DNA of 64,000 nucleotides, taken from the NCBI GenBank assembly GCA_025345505.1, contig JANVCC010000072.1, positions 2,577,856 to 2,641,855 of the forward strand. Direction: 5' to 3'. Source of the DNA: Todiramphus chloris collaris. Lineage: Eukaryota; Chordata; Aves; Coraciiformes; Alcedinidae. Position numbers and translations under genes: made by a program. Of the stretch, positions 1 to 13,100 are shown piece after piece; the stretch's first letter is position 1; each line of letters starts with the position of its first letter. The notes beneath the pieces were generated by a model. The model saw only the letters and a program-made list of their open reading frames with translations. It made no database searches and was not told where the DNA came from.

Positions 1-3000
1 ATATCTGTTTACCATGGTAATAGTGGGTTTATGTCAAATTTATTAAGTATTTCCGTTTTCCCTCCAAATCATTTCAGGAATGTAAAAACTGCCTGGAGAC
101 ACTCTGCTCTTTCTTTTTGAAAGAACAGTATTGAAATGAAGTTAGCAAAAATTTCCTCTGCTTTCCAAGTCACGATGCCTATGCTTCTTTTTTCTGATTT
201 GCTTGACAAGAGCGTAGCTGGTGGTGCTCGCCACTGTCAGATCCTCAGCTGTCTTTAAATCCAGCCTTTTGATTTCACAGAATATTACTGACTGTTTCCT
301 GAACTGCGTTCAACATCTTTTTCCCCTCAAGGTATGCCACTTTGTACATCAGAGATTCAGAAGTGCTTTTCCTGAAGTTTAATTTATTATTACAAATCTT
401 TAATGGTGCTCACTTGGAAATGGGGTTTGTGGTTTTTTCCATTGCCTCAAGTCAAACAGAGAATCTCTGGAGTCAAAAATACTCTCTAAGGAGGAGAAGA
501 ACACTGAGGTATGCACGTGGTGCTACAGTACATCCCAAGATGTGCTTGGAGGCTCCTAGGCTACATAAGATAGGCTGTAAAAATTAAGACCATAGTGTCT
601 CTGAAGAAAATTTAGCCTTCACATCAACTTCAGATACACAGTTCTAGAGAGAAGTTTTGCAGTGTGGATTTTGAAAAAAATGGTCAAACACCAAAATTGC
701 CATCTTATTTTTATAGAAATAGTGAAGTTAAAAATATTTTAGTACTCAAATTTTAAAAAAATATATATTTTTACATGTAAAACCAGATTTGATTAAAATA
801 TGACATTGAACACGTGTTCTTTTTTGTCTGATCTGTAGCAGTTCTCAGACTTAAAAGTTCATCTGTTCCCAGCACTGTCCTGATAAGCTGCCTGTTCAGA
901 TGTGCCTCGCTCAAAACTTCCCGTAAACAAAGAGATGCTAATAAACTTCTTTCCCAGTGGGATTTTGTACCTTCTGTGCCATAGCTCATCTTTCTCCCTG
1001 CTTGCTGTAGCAATTATGCTGTTTCACTTGGTGGCAATTAAACATATATCAGTTGGTTAATTTTCAGTTCAAGAGCACTTCTGAAGCAATCCAGGTAAGC
1101 CAACATAACTTTGTTTTCCACTGCCATGTCACCTTTGATCTGTGAGAATCTTTCTCAACTGTAGTTGAGACAGTAATAACTGAGGATATTGCTTATATTA
1201 CTATTATTGTCAGTCCACTGCCATAAATCTGTGCTTTTCTGAAGTATTTTGATGACATTCTAAGATAGAGGGACCATATATAGGTACATTGCCCCCAGTA
1301 AACATTATCAGCTTTGGACTAGATCGCTTTTTGCCTGCAAAGATCTGTGAGCTGAGAGCTGCAAAAAACAGCAGTAGTATTTAAATGTACGTCAAAAATT
1401 TAAATTTCAAATAACTATTTTCCTCAAGGTATTACAAATCTATTGCATCTGCTGGGAAGGGAGGCCCCTGGGTAGCCTTCCTTTCTGCTACAACTCAAAG
1501 CTTTCAGACACGGTTACAGAGGAATGAGGCCAATACATAATTCATTTACCTGACTAGACTATAGCACAAATGCCGATGAAAAGTCTCTTTTCAACACTGC
1601 ATAAATGTAACGTAGGTCATTTTCCTTGTAATAAAAGAAGAATTGCAGGATAGGAAACTGAGCTGGTGCTTTTGTCCTTCATATGTCAAGACATTATTGG
1701 AGTTTCGCTCAGTCTTTGAATGGTTCAGTTCTATGTGATCCCACAAGATTTTTACCTGCCTTAAAATAATTAAAAACAAAGAATGAGAGCTATTTCCTGG
1801 AACAAGAGATGAAGTGGTGCTTGTGCTGCTGCTGCACTGCAAACATCTCTGGCTGTATATTTAGTTAGTATGCTTCCCCCATAACGATTTGAGACACTTC
1901 CATTTACCATGAGTAAATATCAGACTGATCTTGATATCTATATCTGTCTCATGAAATATACATACCATCTAAATGTGCCCAAATGATTAATTTACTACTG
2001 TGTAATGATTAGCATAAAAATCTCATCACTGCACAGGATAGAAATGTTACCGCTAATTGGTGGTTGAAGCGAACAATGTTTTCTGCATAGAAATTAATGA
2101 TGCATGTATCACAGCTCTTGAATGGGAAAAAACAAGACTTTTTGGAAGAGAAGCATCTTTTTCTTCTTCTCTTTTCTGCTAAACAAGAGGAGAGCCTGAT
2201 CATGTTTAATAGGAAGGAATATTATTTTGTGCACGGTCCATTTTATCTTTGCACCACTCTTAGAGAAGTGTTTTAACTTACGCTTTACTGAGGTTCTCAG
2301 ATTTGTGTTACAATCTCTGCAATGTTTGGACTTCAGCTTTGTGAATGTGGTTATTCAGTATGTTGCTTATCCTAAATCATCTGCATCTTTAGCTTTTTTG
2401 AGGATATTGTGTCAGTGATAGAGTGGCAAAGAATTCATATCATTGCACGTCCTTAAAAGCAACTTTCCCAGTTCTTTTACGCTTCAAGTTATCATTTTTT
2501 TTTGTTTTGCTTTAAATTTCTATCACCAGGACAGAAAGGTGTCACAGCTTTTAATGTGATATGCAATGTAGAGGCTAATGGTTGTTCAAAAGCAGATAAC
2601 AAAATATCCACATTTTAAAAATAAAACTGCTGTGCTGTTCTTTCTGTGGCTATTATCAAGCTTTATCTCTTTGGTACAATGAGGTTAACAAAAGGAGTTG
2701 CTAGAAAGTGAGTCGTGAGACATTTAGCCATGGAAAGTTTAGCAGGCATAAATCACCGCATAATTTCTGAATGGAAATAAAATGTTGACAGCTTTACCCT
2801 TCCAAATTGCTCATTGTAGAAGCAGAGAAAGCTATAAATAGCTAAAAGAAAATGCATGCTTTTCTTCAGCAGTGATTCCCGAGTTCTGTGTAGTAGTTAT
2901 TTTAAGCCTTTTTAATGTAGCCTGAACCTTTAATATGAAACATCAAGAAAAATATATCCAGACTAGTTGTTGTGAATTCCTAGATGCCTTTTTTTGCAAA

Positions 3001-3110
3001 AAAACAGGATACAGCTCTATTGGGAACTCAGCCTAGCGTTAGTATTGCTGTCCCTGCAAGCAGAAGTCCCTTCTGTCTATATAGGAAGCTTATTAGAAGG
3101 GTATCAGAGG
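1..3110. other. Unique AT-rich DNA, no gene seen
   Basis: Only short chance reading frames (under about 85 codons) occur here, with no domain, repeat-family match or RNA gene that I recognise. Composition is ordinary for avian intergenic or intronic DNA, with short T and A runs. Confidence 0.6.
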
Positions 3111-3785
3111 ATCACAGAATGTTAAGGGTTGGAAGGGACCTCAAAAGATCATCTAGTCCAACCCCCCCTGCCAGAGCAGGACCACCCAGAGCAGGTCACA
3201 TAGGAACGCATCCAGGTGAGTTTTAAATGTCCCCAGAGAAGGAGACTCCACAGCCTCTGTGGGTAACCTGTTCCAGAGCTCTGTGACCCTCACAGTGAGA
3301 AGATTTTTCCTTATGTTTCTATGGGGACTCTTATCACAGGGCATCACTGAGAAGAGCCTGGCTCCATCCTCCTGACTCGCCCTTTATGTATTTATAAACA
3401 TTAATGAGGTCACCCCTCAGTCTCCTCCAAGCTAAAGAGACCCAGCTCCCTCAGCGTTTCCTCAGCAGGGAGATGCTCCACTCCCTTAATCATCTCTGTG
3501 GCTCTGCACTGGTCTCTTTCAAGCAGTTCCCTGTCCTTCTTGAACTGAGGGGCCCAGAACTGGACACAATATTCCAGATGAGGTCTCACCAGGGCAAAGT
3601 AGAGGGGGAGGAGAACATCTCTCCACCTACTAACCACATCCCTTCTAATCCACCCCAGGATGCCATTGGCCTTCTTGGCCCCAAGGGCACGTTGCTGGCT
3701 CATGGTCGCCCTGCTGTCCACCAGAACCACAGGTCCTTTTTCCCCATGCTACTCTCTAACAAGTCAATATGTAGGAGCAGTAGCA
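3111..3785 (-). mobile_element. CR1 LINE, 5'-truncated copy (ORF2 C-terminus and 3' UTR)
   Basis: Read on the minus strand, this is the last part of a CR1 retrotransposon. It starts near a Leu-Leu-Glu-Ser-Ser motif (about 3762) and continues through the conserved C-terminal region of ORF2. Residues such as [31 protein letters not shown] and [11 protein letters not shown] are readable between about 3730 and 3410. After a frame break, a second block (TVRVTELWNRLP) is readable near 3310-3280. The element then runs through the short 3' UTR to a degenerate 8-bp tail at 3111-3120. CR1 copies are usually 5'-truncated during target-primed reverse transcription, so this form is expected. There is no endonuclease or polymerase core, so the copy is inactive. 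Confidence 0.93.
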
Positions 3786-4413
3786 AAAACTTTGGGCTTG
3801 TTAGATCTTCACAGAACAATGAAAGCGTGGAGTTTTTTTAATGCACGTATTTAGCTTGTTATACAGTTGAACTTGGGTTTTGTCATGTGCAATTGTTGAA
3901 ACCTTTTTTCATTGCTCTCATAAACAGTAATGTCTCCATAGGTGTGAGAAAATAAATGAAATAATTCCATAAACTTTATATAAGTACCATATGTATTAAA
4001 TCACAACCTAAGTTGCAAAAAAAGAATCCATATATCAACAGGAAGAAATTTTTAAATACTAAGAGGGATCGATTTCCAAGTTGTTAGATGGAAGCAGACA
4101 TGACAGAAGGAAGCGTAGACTTTTATTTCAGATTGACCAAAATCTCATTTCATGTGATTCACATTGTGCATTTGCTTGAACTCAAAGAAGTTGGAGGAAA
4201 TGTGCATATGCTCCTCTGTTGAGCAAAATCCCAACAGTGCTTGCCGGTATCAGCAGAAGCTGTTCTGTAGGAGCAGGAGACTTTCTGGTTAGCGGGTTCT
4301 CCATCCCCTATGTGTCTGATAACACACTGAGTGTGCTAAATTCCCAGAATTATGTAAGCTTGAATTTACAGGGTGAGGAGCAAAAGCGTTTGCTAAGAAT
4401 GTTCTGCAAGAAG
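3786..4413. other. Unique DNA between CR1 and LTR
   Basis: AT-rich sequence with no recognised gene or repeat. Confidence 0.5.
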
Positions 4414-5088
4414 TGTGTGACACAGTTGTGTCAGGGGGGCACCCACAAATCAGACAGCAGCAGCTACCCAAAATGCAGGTTTATTGTAACCAAAATTATT
4501 CAGCACTCCTTCTGACAAAATGGAATTACAAATTTGGATGTCAGTCGGGAATACAGTACTACACAACTAATTTCTAAGTTTTAAGGACTTCTCTTCCTAG
4601 AAAGATGAACCAAAATGTGCACACACTCACTCATAAGGGGAAAACCTTGCACACAAGGGTATCCAAAGGGAGTCTCTCCCTCAAAAGGTGTGAGTACTCA
4701 CTAAAGGAAAAGAAATATTCACTCACCAAAGGCGGGGGGGTGAGGCTTATTCAATCCACCAAAGTATCCTTGGACCGTGTCCCATATATCCAAGGGAAGG
4801 ATTCACGACTGCTCGGAGAGAACCAACTCAAACTCGTGTCTCCAGTGGGGCTCCATTTATGCGCCACTCGAGCGTGCACTGTGGCCATTCTCATTAGCTG
4901 GAGGCAAAGACAGGCTAAGGGCCTGGCCCCTGAGGTGCTGGTGAATTGCCATGAGGCTCTGTTTAATGTCTGTGAGGCACTGAACCAACCTTTAGCAGGT
5001 CTCTGACAAGCCCTGGCCTTTATTAGGTTATTGTCGGGGCAGTTGCATGTGCCACAATTTGTTCTTGACGCCACATCTTTGTGTGACA
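4414..5088 (-). mobile_element. Probable endogenous retrovirus LTR (solo)
   Basis: Both edges fit LTR termini: on the plus strand it opens TGTGTGACACAG and closes CTTTGTGTGACA, giving the TG...CA pattern. On the minus strand an AATAAA signal (about 4487-4482) lies about 70 bp before the end, as a polyadenylation signal does ahead of a short U5. An AT-rich CATAAATGG stretch near 4860 could be the promoter TATA element. No gag, pol or env is readable on either side, so a solo LTR is most likely. I could not find a convincing target-site duplication. The assignment rests on structure rather than a family match, and other old mobile DNA remains possible. Confidence 0.5.
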
Positions 5089-6419
5089 AACAAACAACAA
5101 ACCAGCTGTTGGTAGCTCAGCTGCTCAGCTCAGCCCTGCTGGTTGCCCTGTGGTCCTGTGGAAAGGGTGAGCACTCCAGGCTTCATTTAGAGAGAAGAGA
5201 ACTAAAGATCACTGCCCAGAGTCCAGGTATTTGGTTGAGCTCTTTCTATACAGCTCATGTAGAATTTCCATGGAGAATCTTTCTGCTCATTCCCTGGGTA
5301 CAGAGATCCTTTGCACCCATGCTCCCATAAAACTAGAATGAGAGAGGAGTTTTCACACTTGGTGACGGTGTGGAGGTGACTACTTCTTTTTTGCACAAGA
5401 AATATTCAGGGTCACAGGCTCTTTTTTTCCTCCCAAATAGCCTGAAATATAGTTCAAACTGCAGTACTTGAATGTCTTTTAGACTTGGATTTGCAATGGG
5501 TTTCTAAAATATAACATTGTCATCACACTGTGAAATCACCGAAGTCTAATACTTTTCATGTTCCATATCTCTGCATTTCAGAGCTGTGTCTAAACAAGCA
5601 GGAACAGAAATGACTGTCAGCAGAGCGCCTGACAATATCTTCAAAGCAGAAGAACTAAGCAAACATTTGCTCTGTGTGCTCTATTAGGTGTCATTGAAAA
5701 TTTTATCCCTTCCTCATCTGTGAAGTGATGGATGGGAAAAACATGACTGCTCTGTGTTTCTGTAGCTTTCTTAGAGTTTCTGCTACAATACTTCTGAATC
5801 AGTTTGAGGTGTAAGAGTATATGAGACATCAGGATGTGGCAGGCTCCAGGGAAGTTGCAAATGTAGCAACATTATTTACTGCAGTGTTTATTCACACATG
5901 GATGGTCCTTTAAAACAGAAGATTCTTTGCAGAAACATTTCTCTGTCTCGCTAAAGCTTTGAAAGACCTCTATTACCTTATTGTTGTAAACTAACAAAGT
6001 AAATTAATACCTGCATTGTTTTTTGGGTTTCATTTATCATTTTTAGATTCCTCTATGGAAAAAGCCCCATCAGCACAGTTTAAAATAAGCATAGGGAGAG
6101 CTCCCCGAGCTCCTTTGATTTATACTGGTTTAAAATACGAAGAAACAGAGATTGCAGTTTCAGATAAGCATTGGTCAAGTCTGTAGGAATTATTTTAAAA
6201 CCATTTGCAAGTGCAACCAATTTAAACCATTTGCAGATGGCATTGGGTGTTCTGCACTGTGGCAAAGCAAGCAGTTACATTAGACTTTCCCAAAGTTATC
6301 CTGATTTTTACAAAAATCCTCCTGTTGCCATTAATCTTCAACATTCAAACAAGCTCTAAATTTACTACCATGCTGTAAAAGTTTACTTTCTGGTTACACT
6401 TTTTCCCCCCTTTAGAATA
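5089..6419. other. Unique DNA, no gene seen
   Basis: No open frame above about 100 codons and no recognisable repeat. Confidence 0.5.
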
Positions 6420-6565
6420 AGCTCAGTCTAGTGGTTTTAACTTAAGACAATAAACCAGGAAGTCCCAAGTTCTAATTCTGCCTCTGTATCCACCTTGCTG
6501 GGTGGTCTTGGCAAACCCTAAAGGTATGCCTTCTGTGCAGTTTTAATTTGTCAAAAATGAAAAAA
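6420..6565 (+). repeat. Old MIR-like (CORE-SINE, MIR1_Amn type) copy
   Basis: The order of short matches follows an amniote MIR-type SINE. A CTAGTGGTTTTAA block at 6429-6441 corresponds to the tRNA-derived head. A CCCAAGTTCTAATTCTGCC block (6464-6482) corresponds to the B-box and core region. Then come a TGGTCTTGGCAAA block and a worn form of the segment that normally reads as a pyrimidine-rich stretch followed by CATCTGTAAAATG (near 6535-6560). Divergence is high, as expected for a family active early in amniote history. It is non-coding. Confidence 0.55.
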
Positions 6566-9500
6566 AACCAAAACAAAACAAAACAAACAACCCAGCCTAT
6601 TTCCTACCCTGGATGCATCTGGAGGTGTGGGACAGTTTGTTCTAATGAGGTATCTTTTATCTTTGGGCATAACCTGAAAACAGACGAGGTTTGGGCAGCT
6701 AATTTATGCTCTGTAGGTGAATTAACCTTTCAGCTGAATGATACGCAAGTTTGGCTGAAATCTGAATGCCATTGTGATCTGTCTTCATTGTGGCTTGGAA
6801 TGGAAAAGACATGCTGAGTTTTTTTGACCTCAAAACAGATGAAACCTTGGAGTTGTGGAGTATTTTCTGCTGGTTACAAAATTGGATCCTCTGTATGTGA
6901 AATTGTAGATGTTTCCCTTCAAAGTTCTGCACAGAGACTTCTAGAAAATAACACTGAGGGGAAAAAAATTAGAAATGGGTAGTACAGAAACCATCATGCA
7001 TACTAATACCATGAGCCTGGAGACAGGGAGGTTTTATTCAAGAGTAAGAGTTAGGATAATAAAACTGCAGAGTACATTTAATAAAGCATCCAATTTATTC
7101 TTAGTCCAAAGTAATTTTCTTATGGCTGCAGGAAATAAGCCTTAATGGAGTAAATTCAGATAACATTTAGCAAACAGAAATAGGTCCCACCCTTCTTCAT
7201 TTTCCTGAACAGAAAGCTACATGAATCTTACATATTCTGCTTCTTTTCCTGGTGCTCACTGAGCCCTTAGTACAGATAGTGAGGAGTCTTCCCTCAGAAA
7301 GCACTTTTACATGTTAGTGAAATGTCAGACAATTTCTATGTTTGGTTTCATTACAAATTAATCTACTATCTTCTCAGTTTTCTTCGTGTTTCATTAACAG
7401 CACCAAAGTACAAGTGGGAAGATGAGAAATACTTATTGTGCCCAAGTAAGGTAACAGAGCACCAAGATAACTGAAGCGCTCAACTATTCTGGTGGCTGGA
7501 GAAAAGAAAGAAGAAACTGAAAAGCAAAATGCTTATATTCAGTATAACTATATAAAAAGTAGGGAATTTATAATCCAGGAAATGCTGCAGTTGCCTCAGA
7601 TGTTGTAGCAGGATGGAGAGCTGGGCCAGGCTGATGGCAGGCTTGGAAGTTTAAAGCAGCTTTAAGCAAACCTGAGCCAGCTGGATGGAAGAAATTTATA
7701 ATTTATGGGTTCATTATCCTACGTCACCCAAGTAAGTGAAAATTGGCTGATCTCCGTGCATTCATATTAGAATTTTGGTTTAAGGGAAATTTGGAACAAC
7801 AGTCCCCGACGCCAAAAGAATTGTTGTGTGAAGCTGTGGTTGGAAACTGCAGTGGATAATACTGCTGCAGCAGGGCTTTTCAGCCTTTTCCTTCCTCTTG
7901 CTGAGGGATTGTTTTGTACGGTCAATGCTGAGTCTTTGTCAAGGTTTACTTTGAAGTTTGAAACCAATGGGCTTCCCGTGATTTCCCCTGAGCAAATTTT
8001 CTTTGCAAGGAATCTGCTCTACAGGCTTCTTTGGAGCTTGTAACTTACCAGTGGGATAACGCTGGTGTTCGATGTGCTTGCACAATTTTGAGGCATAAAA
8101 AACTTGCCTTTTAATTTGTGTTCTAGGAGAAAACAATGTTCATGTGACTGTTGATGATTTATTTATATTACATGCAGTGATTCTTAATTAAAGAAAGAAA
8201 GAAAGCAAAACCCAACTGTTTCACTGATTCTCCAACCTTTTGAGGTCAGTGCCTTTGGGGAACCTCAGCAGCAGCCTGGGAATAACAGGTGAAAATAAAA
8301 CTGCTGCACGGAGAACGTAGGCAGGGCTTGTCAGTCATCTGCTTGCTGTGCTATTTGCCTTTGGTATGTCACTACAAATTCTATATCTCAACATCACATC
8401 CAGTGAAGGCTTGCAAAATCCAAAGACCACTTATGCCTCACCTTTCTTTCTAAAGGATGTTCAGAAACATTCTGACTTGCCTCCCTTCCCTGCAAAGGGT
8501 TTTATGTAAGGTTGCTATCATACTATAGGTTGCTGTCTAATATGTTAATGTAAACAGGAATAAAAGTCCGCCAAAGATTGGTTTTAGACTTTAATCTTTA
8601 GAAAAAAAAATGATTATACTTTTTTTTTTTTTTTGTACATGATTGAAGCAAAAGATACTGAACAGATGAAGTGAGACATTTCCTGGCAGAAGGAAGGTGT
8701 GGTTCTGTGAGATAAAAGGAATGTGTAAATTGTTTCTCTACTGAATTTTTCCAAAGATACATCTTGTAACAAATCTCCCCTTGAGGTTGTGAGGATCCAT
8801 AAATTCAGGTCAAGTTAAATAGAGAGCCAGTCTACATTTTAAATAACCTTGTGGTTAATAAATAGAAAAAAGATCAGAGAGCTATGATGTAGCAAGTCCT
8901 CTGAAAGTCTCTTGATGGCAGTTAATAAAGAGAACCTCAAAATCAATACATGACTTTCCTAGAAGCCTATGTAAAGTCATTAAATGAGAAGTAATACAAT
9001 GTAAGCTCATATGACTGCAAGAATTCAAGCATCCGCATCCTGGGCACTTTGTGTCTGGGGAAAAAAAAGATGTTCAATGAAGCAAAGCAATGTGTTACAA
9101 CACTCTAATTTCTGCAAAACAAGAGCTTCCACAAGAAATTAAACATCATTCTCTCAAAGTAACTATAGCCTTGGCAGCGTTTCACAAGAAGTTGCATTCA
9201 CTCCATGATTGGCTGCAGAGGGACAGACTGTTTCGTTCGGTCTGGAGAAAAACCCACTACTGTCTTTCTTTTGTAATACATGAAATGAAAGGGCTGTGCC
9301 TGGGACAAAGACAAGCCCTCCTGTGAATGCTACAGATTATCTTTCATTTTATTGTTAATAAGACTTTTATTTCCAACTTCTCCCCATTTCCTACACCCGG
9401 CTACCCAAGCCCAACAAGACCTCAAACCAAACAAGCGTTTAACACAACAACAACAAAAGTGCAGCTATATTTTAAGACTTTAAAATATTTTTCTTTCCTT

Positions 9501-9980
9501 CTTCAAACAGGTATTGATTCACCTTCAAACACAGGCAGTCTCTGTGGTTCAAGCTGTTTATATCAAGAGACTCCTCTCCATCCCCATCCTCCAGTAAAGC
9601 CTTAGGAACACTTGATATTAACTGAAACAGATTTATACAGCTTTGTGGTGCTTTGTTCTGGTACAGTGTAGCATGGTTTCTCTAATAACTGGCAGAGTTC
9701 TTGAAGGTTCCTTTTACAGTGTTCTTTTGTAAAATTGTTCTCCTCTGTGTTGAATCCTTTGTGTCTGCAGGTGTCAGCCTGCAAATCTCTCGCTTGAGAT
9801 TTCTCTTGGCTTCGTAGAGAAGATATGGTGGAAAAGCTAAGTTCCTCGGGGAATGCAGGTTGCTGCTGTATATAGACCTGGTTTCATACAAGGCACAGGA
9901 AGCTTAGGAAACCAGACCATGAAATGTATGTTAAGACACAAAGGCAGTTACATTCAATACGATTTCAGGTTTTATTAAGA
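6566..9980. other. Unique DNA with a few simple repeats
   Basis: No gene recognised. Contains an AAAC-rich stretch just after the SINE (6561-6590), a short AAAG tandem run (8190-8205) and a 15-base T run (8620-8634). Confidence 0.5.
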
Positions 9981-10146
9981 TTCATAGAATCATCGAATCA
10001 TTTTGGTTGGAAGAGACTTTTAAGATCATCAAGTCCAACTGTTAACCCAGCACTGCCAGGTCACCACTAAAGTGTGTCTCTCAGCACCATATCTCTGCCA
10101 CTTCCCTGGGCAGCCTGGTCCAGTGCTTGACAAGCCTTCCTAGAAA
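9981..10146 (-). mobile_element. CR1 LINE 3' tail fragment
   Basis: Starts at the plus-strand left edge with TTCATAGAATCATCGAATCA, the reverse complement of a CR1 8-bp terminal repeat. The typical CR1 3' UTR follows (GGTTGGAAGAGACTTTTAAG, then AAGTCCAACTGTTAACCCAG). A stretch of roughly 35-40 bases normally found between the ACCATATCTC and CCACTTCCCTGGGCAGCCTG blocks is missing. No coding capacity remains. It is older than the 48-50 kb copy, judging from the altered tail. Confidence 0.92.
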
Positions 10147-13100
10147 CAACAGCCAGTAACTCTACCCCTGCGGTGTAACACTCAAAGTTACATTGACTTC
10201 CAGCGGGTTGCAAAACCAAACTAACTTCACTGAAAGGGAAACATAAGCGAGTTGGATCAGCTTACACCACTGAAAGCTGAAATCAGTGTTTACCCAAGAT
10301 TTTGCCCTTATTTGCAAAGCAAATTGTAGGTTAGCGGCGTAACTTTCTGTTACTGATAAGCCCTGAGGCTGCCTGCTGCTTGCGGGCTGTGGCACTGGCT
10401 GTCTGCTCGTGGGTGGATGTGCTTCTCTTTGATCTGCAAGCACGTTTTGATAAGGTTGAAACAACTATACTATGGGCAAAAAGCAACCTGAAACCATCCC
10501 TAGCAGCTGGTATGGGCGCCAGTGGCCTGGGTCAATTCTGCAATAAGAAAAGTTGATTCCAACATCCCCAGTCCTGAGATAACCTATGTCATCACTGTGA
10601 CAAATTGGCTCGTAAAGCGTTAGTGTGAAGTGCACTCATGTGAGAGACCACCCCTATCTACCTGTTCATAATTTGGAATCTATTCCTTAGCATCATTTCT
10701 TCTCTAGCACTGGAAGAGGATGCTGCCTGCTGCAGCTCTGTACACAGAGAAATGCACGTCATGAAGGCACATTTGAGCATCAGGGTGGACAATTGGTCAC
10801 TGCCAGCAAGAAGAAAACCAGGCTAAAATGAGAGCTGATCACTGTGTTTAATAAAAGTAACTCCCTAGTTTTTCATTCTTACTGTACTTGCTCCTAAAAG
10901 ATGCTGTGAAAATTACAGGATTTTGACTTCTTTCAGTTTCTTTTGTAGCACTTCAGAGAAAGAGCAGAGCAGGCACTTTCAGCTTTGTGGCCATTCACTG
11001 GGAGAGGCCTGAGTCTCATGGTATCATCTAAGAATGATTGCATTGTCAGCAACTAATAACGATTCTGAAGCAAAGACTCTTTCCTTAATGCAATCTCCTA
11101 CAATTCAGGTCATCACAAAATGTGTCCTTTTTTTTTTTTTTTTTTTGAATGCCTAAAATTTAAAAACAATTCTGAGGTTTTCATTTATTTGACAAGTAAC
11201 TGAACATACAGCAAAACTGCTCGACCTGTGAAGCAGGTGGAAGTGCAGACAGATCTTACTGGAGGTGTGTAAAATGTGATATTTTACATGTGCACCCAAA
11301 TCTAGACAACAACTGCCAAATTACTGATAAATTCTTTAAAGAAGGAACAAGTGGTATTAATTATGATTAAGTAAAGGAACTGGGAGTGTGTCAAACGTGT
11401 CAATGCCAAATATTAAAAGTTAGCTGGAATCTGATGTAAAGAATGAATATTTTTGGTTGACTGACTATGGCTTAGTTCACAAGAATGCCAAGCGACTGAC
11501 CTAGTAAAGGTTTCTCTCCCCACTCAACCTGTCCAACTTCTGAAAACATTTTTTGTTTGTTTGTTTCTCAGAGCATTAACAGATTAACTGCATTAGGGAG
11601 GATATTAAAAATCTTGGCAGAATTAACCCAGTCTTGTCTTTTCACACCACTCTTACCAAAATGCATTGGAAGTTAAAATAATGTGAAATAATGAACTTTC
11701 ATCTACTTCCCACACCTGCACTCAAAATTAGAGTAGATCTGCAGGTCCTAATTGTTGTAATAAGGTGTTTCATGTAGATACCTGTGAGTCACCAGTAAAA
11801 CTTTGAGTTCTCTGGCACAGTAAGCCTGTAATGTAAATGTATGTGCATGTAAATGACATGCAAAAAAATCCAGCACTAGCAGTTACTGAAGTTGCAAAAG
11901 CAAAAAAACCACCCTTTAAACTCAAATGATCACCATGGATTCATGCCTTGTGTGAGTACTGTATCAGGCAACCCCCTGTCCAAACAAGAATTACATCTAC
12001 TATTGGCCATACCTGTAAATAAACAGATGTGATATAAACTAAGCTCTGAATTTGCACCTGGCCTCCAGAGATAGCCCTAGTTTTTTTTTACTTAGACAAA
12101 TATTTCATTAACTTCGGTGGGACCTTAGCCCAACCTTAGTATCAGGCCTTGGGTTTTAGAACTGAAATTCCATAATTAAACATATAGTTAAACATCCACT
12201 AACTGCTTTTGCTGTTTGCTTTTGGTTTGTTTGGGGTTTTTTTTTTGTCTAACACATCAAGAGTACTGATTGGAAATCTAAAATTACTTCAATTTGAATA
12301 TTGTTTCAGGAATGATGAGTGGAAAAAAGTTTCAGTGCCAACTTCAGACTGTGTACTTCCTGAGTTGCACAGTACATGCCTGCAATTGCTGTTGAACAAA
12401 TTGCTGTGGAATGACTTCCCTGAAAAATGGATCCATTTTCATGCATTATCGAGGTTCATCATCTCTTCTTCTTGGGTTGTGTTACTTGCCACGCATATGA
12501 ATCCTTTTCAATTTGTAATAGCAGCAGAATCTCTATAACTGGTTCTAGTTTTATTTGTCAAGATACTTTGGGGTTTTTTTTAAATGGTCTGTTAGTAAAG
12601 TATCCCTGCGAGATGACGTAAAATAAATTAACCTGATATCAGCTCATATTCTCATATGTGAATGGCTAAGTTCAAGGCTGCATACCTTGTCTAACGTTAA
12701 TATCCATAAATGGATACAACGATGCAGTTTGATTACATACCACTTCAAAGAGCAAAGATGTTACAGCTGGACCTGGTGGAAATTTTCTGCATGAATCATT
12801 TTCTCTTTTTCCCCAAGGAAGGAGTAATATATATGAAAAAAATGAATTTCCTTCTAAAGTTTCCTTCTAAAGAGGGAAGGGGGTTCACCCAGACCAGACA
12901 GTTCAGTATTTCTCATTTTGAGACTTAAATGAGTTTTATTCTTTCTTCCCCCCCCCCCCCAATCTTTCTTTTGTCATTGGATGTGACAGAATAAATCTTT
13001 GAGCTATGAGATTCTGCTCTTTCCTTCCCCTCTCTCTAGCTTTTCAAACAATAAAGAATTATAAAGGTAAAACTCCTCTGATATTATCTGTTGTAATGCA

